64,000 nt of DNA, from the NCBI GenBank assembly GCA_022497155.1, contig MU385742.1, positions 124,001 through 188,000 of the forward strand, given 5' to 3'. The DNA comes from Whalleya microplaca (lineage: Eukaryota > Ascomycota > Sordariomycetes > Xylariales > Xylariaceae). Shown one piece after another: positions 19,883-30,795 of this stretch (positions are counted from its first letter, which is position 1; every line of letters begins with the position of its first letter). The notes under the pieces were generated by a model. That model was not told the DNA's origin, did not search any database, and worked only from the letters and a program-made list of their open reading frames with translations. Both the position numbers and the translations under genes were made by a program.

Positions 19883-21715
19883 ATGGCTTCTACCCCCTCC
19901 ACTATCATGGAAGCATCTTCACAGACCCGAATCGACAAAGAAATCGGGATGGACACCGAAATCCGGCCATCAGGGGAGGAAGAAGAGAAGAAACCAAAGT
20001 CTTTACGTTTCAAACTCACCGTATTCTTCCTCTGTACCGTCACGGTCGTCGGTGCCATGGATGCCGTGATAGTAGCAGCCTGCTTACAAGCCATTGCCGC
20101 CGATCTGAGTAGCAGCAGCGTCGAGTCCTTCTGGGTTGGGACCTCGTTTCTTCTTGCACAGACGGTCGCTATTCCCATTTATGGCACCACGAGCGAGATC
20201 TTCGGACGCAAATGGCCGATACTCACGGCCGTCTCCATCTTCACTTTCGGTAGCATCTTATGTGCTACCGCAAAGACAGTCACATGGTTGATTGGTGCGA
20301 GAGTAACGCAGGGAATTGGAGCTGGTGGCATGATCCAGCTTGTGCAGGTTATCCTGTCAGATATCAGTACGATGAGTGAGCGCGGTTTATATATGGCGTT
20401 CGCGGCTTTGGCCTGGAGCTTGGGAACAAACATCGGGTAAGAACGTGTTGGCCACTTCTAAAAGGAGCAGAAGCTAACAATACAATAGCATACCCATCGG
20501 TGGTGCCATCGGTACATATACAACCTGGCGTTGGGTCTTCTGGATCAACGTTCCGATATGCGTTCCCTCCATAGTTGGGCTTGTCGTTTGCTTGCACCTG
20601 CAGCAAGATGCCTCTTCTTTCATGAAGAAGTTGGCCATGGTAGACTGGCTCGGTCTCCTGGTCTTCACCGCTGCCTCGACAATGTTCTTGGTCGGGCTTA
20701 CATCTGGAGGGGTGTCACATCCTTGGAACTCTGCCAATGTCCTCGCACCTTTGATCATAGGTTTCCTGCTCTATCCGGTTTTTATCTGCATCGAGTGGCG
20801 GGTGGCAGTAAGACCCATGATGCCATTGAGGATTTTCAACGACCGGTCTGCTATCACCGGATTCACGACTAGCTTTCTCCAAGGGCTGATAGTCTGGTGT
20901 TACACTTACTACTTTATCATCTTTGTAAGACGCCCCAACCCATCTTAACAAGACCAAGCTAACAACCATGGAAGTTCCTCGGCGCAATGCAGCACGGCCT
21001 CCTTCATTCTTCGCTTGAAAGCATGACAACGCTAGCTTACTCTGCGCCAGCTGGACTCGTAGCAAGTATCATTGTGAAGCGAACGCAGAGGTTCAAATAC
21101 CTCATTATAATTGGGTGGGCTCTGCTAGCGGCAGGGCTGGGCTCCAACGTAAGGATCGCGTGCAACACACTTCTCCTTCGAGGTAACTAATAGATCGCAT
21201 AGGTCACGATGCACCCAGACAGCAGCAAAGCTGTTCTGTATGCTCCTCGCTGCCTAGCATCCATAGGAGCTGGAATCCTATTCCCAATGCCCCTATTTGC
21301 TGTACAGGCTCGGCAACGAGGAGAAGACGTTGGCATCGCAACCAGCGTCCAAGTCTTCGCCCGCAGTCTCGGCACCGCTTTCGGTGTCGGACTCGGCGGG
21401 GTCATCTTCCAAAACGAATGGACGAAGATCGTCACCCAGAACGTTGCGGACAAGAAGATACCAGAAAGCCTGGAGATCCCCAGCAGTCTTGCGGAGATCG
21501 CGTACACAATTATCAAGCAATTCCCGGAGCCCGTCCAGCAAGTTTACCGGTGGGTATTTTCCGATAGTTTGAAGACTGTCTGGTGGGTGATGACAGGCCT
21601 GTCAATTGTAGGGTTCCTGATCAGCTTGACGGCGAGAAATGATGAAATCAGGGGTGGGCTGTCGGGATCGCAAAATTTTCAGGAAAAGAGAACTACAAAA
21701 CCTCGAGAGGTGTGA
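19883..21715 (+). CDS. MFS transporter, DHA2-type (14-TMS drug/metabolite exporter)
   Basis: Four exons, 19883-20436, 20489-20924, 20975-21148 and 21203-21715, encode 558 residues, with GTAAGA/GTAAGG-type donors and consistent phases. An acidic N-terminus precedes span 1 (LTVFFLCTVTVVGAMDAVIV). The loop 2-3 motif A region reads YGTTSEIFGRKW. Motif C in span 5 appears as WSLGTNIGIPIGGAIGTY, followed by the conserved WRWVFWINVP. The length and these motifs fit the DHA2 proton-antiporter subfamily that exports toxins and secondary metabolites across the plasma membrane. It stands in line with the desaturase, flavoprotein and hydrolase, which suggests it exports their product or confers self-protection. 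Confidence 0.9.
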
Positions 21716-23177
21716 ATAGACCGGCCAGGAGAGAGTTGACGGTCAGAGAGATCTTGATGCTCTCAAGTAAAAAGCTAGTGTGTAAATGGAAAATTAAAGA
21801 GCTTAGAACCAAAACAGAGTATTGGTAGCCCTTTTACCTTTATCCCTACTTGATGATATTGTCAGATTTCGACGCAATTCAATGGATTGTGTCGTGAATG
21901 AACATATTATCTCTTCACCTGGAGCCTGAATGACATTCCGGTCCATGAAGATTGTTGATGATATCTCGTCATCGTCTTGAATTTTAGGGCTCTGTAAATA
22001 GAGAACGAGCACTCGAAGTGTTTGGTGATCTGTTGTAAAGCAGCCCCCTATCTCCAATACCCAGCAAGCTGAGATTGAATGAAGTTCCAAGTGGCCTATG
22101 TAGGCAGGCGATATCCCGAGTCTGTCTTGTAGCGATCGACCATGAAATATTGGAATGCTTCAGGCTCCAAGAGCGTGGTGGTCACACCTAGGTAGTAGTA
22201 GCCTGCATGATTGGGACAATCCCTGCGCGAACGCTTCAGGGGCAGAGACTGTTCTTCGTCGGTGCAACGTTTCGACCTCATCATGTATGATGAAACTGAG
22301 ACATGGTGCACCGGTCTCTGAAGTTCATGTCACCTATGGTATTCGTAGATTCTTAAGCCATATTTCTTAGCTCACCAGTATGATGACAATCAATAGGAGG
22401 TTGAGTTCTAACTTCTACCTGAATTTTGGCATTATTGCCATCAATTTAGTTGTAGCTTGACTTGGCTTGAATTCACTCAATTTTGCTTTTCAGTAAATAG
22501 AATTAGGTCAAGTTGTTCCTCAAGTTTTTCGATTGTCATCAACTTGTTTAGGATTGTTTACATAGGGAGTTGCTACCTTATTGTGTAACTTGGCTTACCT
22601 CGATACATGTATCTACATGGCGAAGTCTTGGGAGACCCGAGGGAGAGGCACCAATTTCGCACTGAAGAGTATGACATAATTAACCGTCCAAAAAGGGCGT
22701 AATAACTGGAATCAATCGCATTCTGATTGGCCAATTGGCCAATTGGCCTACACGCAGCGGAAAACGGTCAAACCTCAATTCCAGCAGAAGATACGGAGTA
22801 CATGTACGGGGTACTTACCTGAATACGGGAGAACCCCGCAACGCGGTACGTACCTCGGGCCTGATTGATCAGTGGAATGGCGAGCTCTCTGGGCAAATCA
22901 TTCGATGGTTTTAGACGGTGAATTGGCTCGGATTGGCTGTGGCGTACGTACATACATACGATACATGAAAACTCCAAAAATTTAGTTTTACCTACCGATA
23001 TCCGTCAGCAGCCCGTATGCATATATTGATATATACACGGATCATCTGCTCTGCCTACCTACTTAATCAACTACTTATCCACCTGCGGATAGACGGCCAG
23101 ACAGCTTGAGTGCCGGACTGCACATTGGCATCTCTCGCAACAGTCGACTAGTCGGTCCAATTGTGTCCGGTCCTGCC
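21716..23177. other. Intergenic region with two weak overlapping minus-strand ORFs
   Basis: Minus-strand frames at 22096-22311 (71 codons; basic LPLKRSRRDCPNHAGYYYLG) and 21803-22090 (95 codons) nearly abut in different frames, as a frameshifted or spliced small gene might. I know no family for them (about 0.2 as a gene). The remainder is AT-rich. Confidence 0.3.
22734..22749. promoter_or_regulatory. Tandem palindromic CCAAT/ATTGG array
   Basis: GATTGGCCAATTGGCC, followed by a third AATTGGCC, holds overlapping ATTGG and CCAAT pentamers on both strands, in an 8-bp ATTGGCCA repeat. CCAAT boxes bind the HAP/CBC (NF-Y) complex. The array lies about 430 bp upstream of a mitochondrial-type gene at 23178, a plausible HAP target. 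Confidence 0.4.
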
Positions 23178-24469
23178 ATGGCGATAGACGCCAGTCCGCG
23201 GAGCGTCGCCGACGCCACCCGCTTCACCTCCAACACGCCGCACGCGAAAGCGAAGGCATCACCCGCCAATCCCTCCGCCATCTCCTCCTCTTCTTCTTCG
23301 CCAGTGTCACCATCCTCACCAACAGCAAGAACAGCGACATCCCCCTCCTCGAGTCCGAACAGTCCCCGCTCCGCTGCGGCCACCGCCGCACCGCAAAGGA
23401 GGACGCCGGCGGCGGCGGCACCGGGGGCGCCTGGGCCGCGCCCGTCGCAGACGGAGACCCTGGATGAGCGGGTGCGCCGGCTGCGGGCTGCGCATCTGGC
23501 GGCTAGGAAGCACGAGGTGTCGCGGTTCGATCGGGTCGTTGGCGCGGGTCGGAGGTACTTCGATGCCGCCCACAAGTTCACCGTGATGGGGTTGATAGGG
23601 TTTAGCGGTATGTTTCTCATCACTTGTTCCTCTCCTCTATCCCCGGAGATTGTCCTCCTACATACAGCTCCGAGGGATCCCAAGCAAGCAGGCAAGCAAG
23701 CAAGCTAGCTACCTTTATACCCCCCCTACCCCTCCATCCCGTCCATCCATCCCATCTCTCAAAGTGTCCGTCAACCTAATACATATCGCCCCCAGGCCTC
23801 GCGCTCCTCGTGACCGGCTACGCGACGGTGGACATGATGCTGTACAACCGCAAGCGGCGCGGCGAGTTCTTCGCGCTGCAGCAGCAGCTGCGCGCCGACT
23901 CCCTCGACGCCGCCCGCCTCGCCTACCTGACCGGCGACGCCACCCCCGAGCAGGTCGCCCTCGTCGACGAGGCCACCGCCCGCGCCGCCCAGTCCGGCGA
24001 GGGCCTGCCCCCCCTGCTCTCGAGCCCGCGGCCCGCCCTGCGCGAACCTTCCCACCCCACCAACCCCAACGCCAACCCGGATACAGCGGACAGCGTGGGA
24101 CGATCGGCCTGGCCCGGCGAGGCCCTCACGGAGGCGAACCTCGACGGCGCAAGTGAGGCCTCAACGCAGAAAAAGAAGGGCGGGCTCCGCGCCTGGCTCT
24201 TCGGCGGCCTCAAGGAAGAGGAGCCGCCGCAGGTATCGCAATCGCAATCGCAACCGCAGCAGTCGCTGAGCTTCGCCGCCGAGGAGGCCGCGGCCTCGAA
24301 CCGGTCCGGTGAGCAGGGCGCGCTGAAGGACAAGGCGAAGGCGGCGTTCGAGTCCGAGCGCGAGAATCAGCGGAGGGGAGGACCGCTGGACCAGGTTGGT
24401 CTGTCGGAGGGGGAGAGCGGCGGCAGTGGTGGGAGTAATGGAGGTGAAGGGAAGAAGGGGTGGTGGTAA
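23178..24469 (+). CDS. Mitochondrial COX-assembly-like single-pass protein
   Basis: Two exons, 23178-23607 and 23796-24469, joined across a 188-nt intron (GTATGT..CCCAG with CTAAT upstream), give 367 residues. The start is the first in-frame ATG (MAIDASPRSVADATRFTS). A Ser/Ala/Pro-rich low-complexity N-terminus is followed by a conserved core: TLDERVRRLRAAHLAARKHE, FDRVVGAGRRYFDAAHKFTV, a membrane segment GLIGFSGLALLVTGYATVD, and MMLYNRKRRGEFFALQQQLR. The C-terminus has a polar Gln/Ser-rich stretch and a Gly-rich tail. The core resembles the fungal 'cytochrome oxidase c assembly' family, likely in the mitochondrial inner membrane. Family assignment is from memory of the core pattern. Confidence 0.68.
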
Positions 24470-25762
24470 GGAAGGTGGCAAAGGGGCCATACAGAGAGAG
24501 AAGAGGGAAGAGAAAAATCGTGTTCCGAGTCCTCAGTAGCCAGCCATGCGAGACAATGGATGGTGTAAGCCCAGAAGGGGGGAACACTCAGTCCAGTCCA
24601 GTCCACCCCAGCACTTCGGACTAGGTTACTACTTACTACCTGAGACATGTAACCTTCATATACATACACACATATACACACATATATACATATGTCCGAT
24701 ATACACGTGGTTCTCCACCCCCGGCCCGCTTACGGGAAAAAGGAGAAGTCTTGTTGCTTGTATCATAGGGGCGAGACAGACACCGGTATTGTGCATTCAA
24801 CCGGGCGCATTGGGCTAGATCTAACTAAGCTTTTGTCTACCCTGGGGGTTCTGTGTCATCTATTCTACCATGAGAATCTTCAACTCTGTTCTGTTGTCAT
24901 GCATACATAAGTAGGTAGGCTTTCCTAACTTGTGGCTTGAGTGCTTTATTCCCCTATTCTGATGCCCTTTTGAGTGCCTGTTACATACATGTAAGTAAAC
25001 ACCGTACTGCGCTGCTGTAAAAACACTCGGCATGAAGTTTCATTCCCTAGGTAGCATCCTTCTAACACTTCTACGGTACGCTCACGAAAGTCGCTCAGGG
25101 GGATGGGATCTCCACATCACGCAGGAACTCGAATACGGTATTAATCAGAGCAATGCTTCTCGCGACATTATTCAGTCTGCCGACAAACATTGCCATAGTA
25201 GTACACACAACATAAAAAAGTATCAACGCGCTAAGCCGCCCCGGCCTTGGTGAAAGGCCTAACCCATATTCAACGCCCCTCAACACCGGTAGCCTTTCCC
25301 TAATTTCCCTAATAACAGAGGAGACGAAGGGAGAGAGAAAACATATTAAAAAAAAATCAAATGCTGTTTTTGTTCTCCGGCTGCCCTCGGTTCCCGGATG
25401 CGTGTGTGTGCGAGTGTGCGTGTGCTCTCTCTCCCATTTTTACCAGTGAATGCACCTATCTTCCTTCCCCTTTTGCATGGAACCCAACCGACCCAACCAA
25501 CCCAAACCAGCCGGCCAATGACAGCCAAATGCAATAAACGAACGACGAGTGTTTTGGGTATAAGTAAAGGAAAATAACGAGCGTAGATGGGGTATTGCAA
25601 GGAGAGAAAGAGAAGTCCAATGACGAGCAATACTGTCCAATGAAAATCGCAAAAGAAAACGCTTGGTACGGATGCTAGTGGTGGTATCGCCGAGAGGGAG
25701 GCCTGCGTGTTTTATGTATTCCCCATGCATGAATTTCGTCGTTGCATGGTGGTTGGTAGATA
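24470..25762. other. Intergenic region, repeat-rich
   Basis: No supported gene. It contains a CA/TA microsatellite (24661-24694), a GTGTGTGTGCGAGTGTGCGT stretch near 25400-25420 and an AACCCAACC-type stretch near 25482-25507. Frames on the minus strand across 25346-25775 follow this simple sequence and look spurious. Confidence 0.4.
24661..24694. repeat. CA/TA microsatellite
   Basis: Alternating TACA/CATA units (TACATACACACATATACACA and onward) form a short imperfect dinucleotide tract. Confidence 0.7.
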
Positions 25763-26081
25763 TTAAATGTCCCAAAGGTTGTCAGGGATCCAGTCCCCGG
25801 TGATTGAATTAAACGACCCTTGGTCAGATTGTTCCCGTAGCAAGGCCTCGATTTTGACGAAAGCATCAGGATCTGTCTCATTATCAGACATACGCCAGGA
25901 ATTGAAAGGCCCGGCTGAGATGGCCTAGGTCCTGCGAGGTCTCGGTATCACGCGTGTACCTACTTCTTCTCGAATGTTGCATTTCGCCGGCTTTCATTAT
26001 CCCAAGCATCATGTGCTTTTCCTCCGCCGTAACATTCACCATGTCCTCAAACCAGGTGTGCAATAAGCCGTCGTCTCCGTA
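25763..26081 (-). CDS. Coding-like extension in frame after the stop of the upstream gene
   Basis: Directly after the TAG at 26082-26084 the same frame continues: YGDDGLLHTWFEDMVNVTAE, then EKHMMLGIMKAGEMQHSRR to a GTAGGT donor (exon 25964-26081). A 49-nt intron ends CTCAG, and the second exon (25763-25914) reads GPFNSWRMSDNETDPDAF, IEALLREQSDQGSF and ends in NLWDI plus TAA. The phases match exactly (118 + 152 nt = 90 codons including the stop). Both exons are acidic and protein-like, with a good intron between them. Either this is a separate small gene starting at an internal Met (EDMVNV), or a C-terminal extension reached by readthrough of TAG or by alternative splicing (TCCTAG could be a 3' splice site). 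The family is unknown. Confidence 0.5.
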
Positions 26082-27158
26082 CTAGGAGATAATGATGTGA
26101 TTGAAATGGCCCGGGATCTTCATGCGGCACTTCTCGCAGTCGGCTCTGTATCCTATACTGAATGACTTCTTCATGCCGGGTTGGATCGTCCAGGAGTTGA
26201 GGGTATGCTTGCTGCGGCAATGGCCAAACTTGCCTCTCGGCGACGGTGTAGCCGGTGCCGAAGCCGGAGAAGTGTCGTCCTCGTCCATCATGCCCTCATC
26301 GGAGGAATCAACAATTTGCGGAATTGTCTGGATGTTGGGGTGAATGGCCATTGCAGTGGGATTGGTCGAGTGTGGCATATGTGGTAAGTGTGGTCTCTGC
26401 GGCTGGGAGTCTAGCACCATGCCTGGACTCGCAGGAGCGTCTTCACCTCCGTTTTCACTAATAGGAGACGGAAGACGTCGAGTTTGTACCAGCGTCCACT
26501 CGGCAGAACCTCCCAACGTCCTAGGTACCGAAGGCTCCCCATGTCCAGGGAAGGGTTGCGACTGGGGGAAAGCAGCTCCATCCTCCGGTATAGTCGCATC
26601 AACCGACTGGTTCGGAGCTCCCCAGTTATTGCCTCGGACCTGGGCGGCAAAGCTGCAGTGAATCGGCGTGGGCATACGTCCGGTGACGCTCGGGGCAGTA
26701 GGATCGGATTGCGATAGGCCAGGTTGAAGATGCTGAGACGAAGAATCGACCATGTCTGTATCTCTATCCACATCCATGGACTGATTCGATGCTTGCTGAT
26801 TCTGAAAATCCTCCGAGTCGGAATCAGCGGGGGTTATCGTACTTGGCGGCATTTCGGTAATGTTCACATTTGGGGGTCCGGACATTCGTTTCTGAGTGGG
26901 AGAGGTGCGCAATGGTAGTGAATGTAGGCGTTTCTGTTTACGAGGCCGGGTTAGCTGTAAGTTCTCGACCATATGGCTAAGTCGAGTTTCCCGGATAGTG
27001 GGAATGGGAGTGGGAGTGGGAGGTGAAGGTAGACAGGAACGTTTGTACGGAGGGCCACTGACGTTCCGGTGTTCAGTGAAGCTCATGGTGCCGCTCATGG
27101 CCTCATCTTCATCCCGCGGCCGCTTGCGGTTGGCGTCTGCCCACTGAAGCTCATGCAT
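26082..27158 (-). CDS. Conserved fungal protein of unknown function, likely nuclear
   Basis: A single exon of 358 residues from the ATG at 27158 (MHELQWADANRKRPRDEDEA). KRPRDEDE is a nuclear-localisation-like cluster. Most of the protein is Pro/Ser-rich and disordered, with basic patches such as RPRKQKRLHSLP and an acidic stretch SSDEGMMDEDD. The conserved part is the C-terminus: HCRSKHTLNSWTIQPGMKKS, then FSIGYRADCEKCRMKIPGHF. Its Cys/His spacing (HC, CEKC, H) could bind zinc. This C-terminal block is typical of an unnamed Pezizomycotina family, possibly a chromatin or cell-cycle factor, but I cannot assign a function. The stop is followed in frame by the coding-like extension at 25763-26081. 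Confidence 0.72.
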   Translation of the reverse strand: MHELQWADANRKRPRDEDEAMSGTMSFTEHRNVSGPPYKRSCLPSPPTPTPIPTIRETRLSHMVENLQLTRPRKQKRLHSLPLRTSPTQKRMSGPPNVNITEMPPSTITPADSDSEDFQNQQASNQSMDVDRDTDMVDSSSQHLQPGLSQSDPTAPSVTGRMPTPIHCSFAAQVRGNNWGAPNQSVDATIPEDGAAFPQSQPFPGHGEPSVPRTLGGSAEWTLVQTRRLPSPISENGGEDAPASPGMVLDSQPQRPHLPHMPHSTNPTAMAIHPNIQTIPQIVDSSDEGMMDEDDTSPASAPATPSPRGKFGHCRSKHTLNSWTIQPGMKKSFSIGYRADCEKCRMKIPGHFNHIIIS

Positions 27159-27889
27159 GTTGAGAGATGGCAACCAAGGCAACCAAGGTGAAGGAGATCA
27201 GACGAGCGAGGGCGCCGATAGCAATTATTGCAATAGGCCAAGTTGCGGAGGCGGGGGGGCCAGACCAGATCAGACCAGACCAGTGATGTGGGTAGATATA
27301 ACAGTAGGCACAGAACGGTTCAGAATAGGTAGACAAGCGTACTAAGGACACCTTAAACCTGGCCTTGCGGGGGAGACGGGATGACGGGATGACGGTATGG
27401 CGGATATGACGCGCGAAAGGGAAATGGGGAAATGAATGGAATGGGAATGGAATGGGAATGGAAAGTTGGTTCGTGGCTGGTTTCGCTGGTTCCAACTCCT
27501 TCGGTGGTCGATCAGCCGCAGGGAGCCTTGGAGTCGCTCTGGAGATCCCGCCTTTGTGTCCCAATTCGTCAGAGTCAGGCGACCGAGTCAGCCGAGTCAG
27601 GTGTAGAAAAAAAGGATACAAGGTAGATGAACGAAAGGAACCACGTTATTAATACATGTACGCAAGTATTATACGCAGTATTGTTGGCGTTATTATCATT
27701 AAGTAGTGGTGAGTATAATAAGTAGCGGAAAAGCAGAAAAAGGGAAGTATGTATGTCAGTTGGGGGCCGAGTCGAATGTCATCAGCGTCGAGTCCAGCGG
27801 CGGATACCAATATGTATTATTAGTGGGGTGTATAGTGGTGTACGTAGTGGTGTAGTAGTGTGGTGGTGTGGTGAGTGCAGTGAGTGTAT

Positions 27890-27950
27890 GAGAGAGAGAG
27901 AGAGAGAGAGAGAGGAAATATTATGTATGTGTATGTGTATGTGTATGTGT
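27890..27950. repeat. GA and GTGTAT microsatellites
   Basis: A (GA)n tract of about 24 bp at 27890-27914 is followed after 8 bp by a GTGTAT/GTAT hexamer tract at about 27923-27950. Confidence 0.85.
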
Positions 27951-28180
27951 GGTGTTGACAAGATGCGACGGACAGGAGTGGGAGAAAAATGGAAAGAACT
28001 GATGATGAAAATGCTCGAAATCAATTCCCCTGCGATGCGGATGCCGATGACGGTTTTTCTTGTAGAATTTAATTAGAAACAAGAGACTGCGATGACAGGC
28101 AGGAAGGGCCCAGAAACGGTCGCAAGGGTTGCCTTCCTTTCCTTCCCCCGGGTATTCGCTTGGGTCCGTCTCGGGAACGT

Positions 28181-28210
28181 GCCAACCACCGCCAACCACC
28201 GCCAACCACC
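28181..28210. repeat. Decamer tandem repeat GCCAACCACC x3
   Basis: Three perfect copies of GCCAACCACC run from 28181 to 28210 in non-coding sequence. Confidence 0.9.
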
Positions 28211-29366
28211 ACTAAAATAACATCTAATATCTTACATACGTACGTATATCTCCGTACGGAGTACTGTAATTGCCTATCTGCTTCCTCTCTCCTTCATCAA
28301 TATCCACGCAGCCAAGCTACCTAATTCTATTCTAACTACCTTTCAAAGTCTGCTATGTAGATAGGTTGCATTTGTCCTGACACATACACAAATATGAACT
28401 TTCTTTCTTGTTTCATAAAGTGACTTTCATGAATTGTGAACGGCGTTGATTGTTCCTGCATCCGATGAATCTGTATCACCATACGACGCAAGTACAACAA
28501 TTAAGACTGGTGATATGAATGACTCGTGTCACAACTGATGATACACTGCCTAATAGGGAATCGAAACTACATAACTCCATAACGCCTCGAAGTCAACTAA
28601 CTTCAGACAGCAACTAGAATCTGAATCTACGTATTCTTGCTTGAACAGCTAATATCCCAATGCGATGTTCGTATTAATTTTAATATACTTCGTAAGCAAA
28701 ACCTCATGCGCTCTGGAGCATCGTTACATTCTTCCCCATCAATCCAGTCGCGCGGTTCGAGGCCGATGCATACTCGACCATGAGTGACATGACATACATA
28801 TACATGACCTCCACACCTCATTGGACAATTGGCACCCTACAATGTGTCCTCGCACCTGGTGGGCCGAGGCTCTCCGCACTGCCGTCAGTCAAGAACGACG
28901 TCACACACAGCTGGTTCACTAGTGGCCTTCTGGCGGTGGGTTTCAGAATTGCTTCATCGCCTACTCCATGCAGGGGGGCTCTTGAGGCCTCTCTATACTG
29001 CGTATTAGTCACCTGAGTAGGTTAGGTTAGTCTTTCTTATTACTAACACCGTCAGACAGGTTACCAAGCAATCATAGTTGTGTAACCAGCACTGACATCT
29101 CGTTATAAACACTCTGGGAGCATATTACAGATCTACTCCGAACCTTTCAACGTTCGATGGTGATCACTGTCATTGGGAAAGGGGGAAACCTAATCAATTG
29201 CTAAACCAAGTTACATCAAATGGAAGACTTGGAAGTGATAGACATCAATTTTATTGAGCAAAACAAGTTCAACTACGCTATGAATACCAATAGGGCCTTT
29301 CTATACCTACCTATCGTGACGGTCGCACAATTCCACACGTAAACTCACCTTACTTACCCAGAAGCC

Positions 29367-29774
29367 TCAAGCACCCTCACAATACGGCGGCGGCGGCGGC
29401 CCGCTCTCCTCCGCCCCACGCACCACCGTCCCCTCCAGCACACCCACCCTCGCGCGCAGGCCCCGGATCTCCGTCCGCAGCGCGGCCTGGTCCTCGCACA
29501 GGGCGCCCGCGTAGACGAGCAGGAGCACGAACGTCAGCACGTAGGACGCGAGCACGCCCAGGATCAGGAACACCAGGACGCACTGCGCCGCCGCGTGGAA
29601 GCACGACCCGGGCCCGCCGAGGACGCCGACGGCGAGGACCGCGAGCAGGCCCGCCCACGCGGCGAGGCTGCGGGTGTGGGGGGTGTCGATCAGGTCGGTG
29701 TGTCGCGAGAGGTGGGTGAGGGTGGCCAGGATGATGGCCCAGGTTGCGAGGAGGGTTGCCCAGTCGGAGAACAT
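29367..29774 (-). CDS. Small multi-span membrane protein with C-terminal PPxY motif
   Basis: A single exon of 135 codons from the ATG at 29774. Membrane segments lie at about residues 5-20, 36-55 and 65-92 (VLVFLILGVLASYVLTFVLL). A short amphipathic helix with heptad-like charge follows (EDQAALRTEIRGLRARVGVL), and the tail is ESGPPPPPYCEGA. PPPPY contains the PPxY motif that WW-domain proteins such as Rsp5/Nedd4-type ubiquitin ligases bind, so this could be an arrestin-like or ubiquitination adaptor at membranes. The gene is very GC-rich in an AT-rich setting. I recognise no family. Confidence 0.55.
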   Translation of the reverse strand: MFSDWATLLATWAIILATLTHLSRHTDLIDTPHTRSLAAWAGLLAVLAVGVLGGPGSCFHAAAQCVLVFLILGVLASYVLTFVLLLVYAGALCEDQAALRTEIRGLRARVGVLEGTVVRGAEESGPPPPPYCEGA

Positions 29775-30676
29775 GGTTGTTGGCTGTGTGTGGCGTGTAG
29801 TTGTAGATGTAGCTGTAGATGTGTGTCAAGTTACTTCTGTTGTAGCAGCTTTGCGAACTCTGTTGGTTGGCGCTGTAGCCATGCCTCTTTAGGCAACTGA
29901 CTTCTTTTTATATAGTGTAACTCGAAGAACTATAGCGTAGTTTATTGACACTCTAAGTGATGTCTTTGTTTATATTGTTAGTTGTTTCATCACTTAACCA
30001 AAACAATGAATTGTTTGAATTCAAGGCAGCTGATTCTATCGAGGACGCATGCCCTTGGCAGGTCGAGCATCAAGCACTCTGATAGCTACTATGTATTGAT
30101 TTGTTCTTAGTGAGCCGCAAAGGCTCTCACCTCCGTTTACTTTCATTATGCGTGAGGGTTTAACACCCACACACTCGCACAAATGTTCGACTTCTTGGTC
30201 CGTGTTTCAAGACGGGTTATCAAAGACTATTTTGCCAGCATCTTTGCCGAAACGCGGTCCTCGGTCCCCGCAAAGATATTACGCAAAGGGCTATAACACT
30301 CCCGAGGGAGCTATATTCCCCAGGCTTTTATCCCCCTGGAGAAACCGATACTAGCTTAAACTAGGCGAAATGCGCCGATGAGAACACCGGATGATCCGCT
30401 TAATTATTAATACGAAAAAACATCTCGCCAGAATGATAACCTAGGTAAGTTGGTTTGTCGTCGAGAGAGCCGGGAAAACCCTGTCAAATTCACTGTCCAT
30501 TCTATTATCTACAACTTTAGGCCTAGGAAGAGGTGCCTTGGGTGAAATGAGCTTACAATGTTCTCGACTTCCCAAATCCCAGCTGTAGATCTCGGCGTAT
30601 ATCTTTGTTGTTTTGGGAAATAACATGTGTCCGGCGTCTGGAGAAATGGTCTCAAATGGGCGAGCTCCTAAGTCAC
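29775..30676. other. Intergenic region
   Basis: AT-rich spacer. Frames of 60-70 codons (30148-30354 plus, 30441-30626 minus) have no family features. A stretch at about 29910-29935 (TATATAGTG..TCGAAGAAC) vaguely resembles part of the LTR-like repeat but is too short to call. Confidence 0.35.
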
Positions 30677-30795
30677 TGTCACGAGGTGAGCGTACGAAGT
30701 AGCAAACAACACAGTTATTGCACGCAGATCTAAATAAAAGGTTGTTCTCCGAACAACCCCTATATACATGATCCTAACAAAGGATCCTGGCAGTC
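30677..30795 (-). repeat. LTR-like dispersed repeat, copy B
   Basis: Read on the minus strand it runs from GACTGCCAGGATCCTTTGTT through GATCATGTATATAGGGG and CGTGCAATAACTGTGTTG to TACGCTCACCTCGTGACA. It is the most intact short copy and defines the order of blocks shared with 6625-6738, 32995-33285 and 48459-48560. The remainder to 31424 is AT-rich without genes. Confidence 0.6.

Larger units (their letters stand above)
27159..29366. other. Gene-poor region with simple repeats
   Basis: No convincing gene in 2.2 kb. It contains GAATGG-type repeats near 27431-27462, a GA tract, a GTGTAT tract and a decamer repeat. Several frames of 60-150 codons follow repeats or lack family features. Confidence 0.4.

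Noticed and set aside
23075..24681. Numerous long frames on both strands over the COX-assembly-like gene
   Set aside because: GC-rich low-complexity coding sequence keeps other frames open; only the spliced frame shows a conserved core and membrane span.
27753..28205. Frames with His-Ile and Ser-Leu repeats
   Set aside because: They are translations of the GTGTAT and GA microsatellites.
24661..28210. CRISPR-like or satellite array
   Set aside because: The repeats are short microsatellites and a three-copy decamer without regular spacers; the genome is eukaryotic.
29905..29945. Possible fifth copy of the LTR-like repeat
   Set aside because: Only about 16 bases (TATATAG and TCGAAGAAC) match, which is too little in AT-rich sequence.
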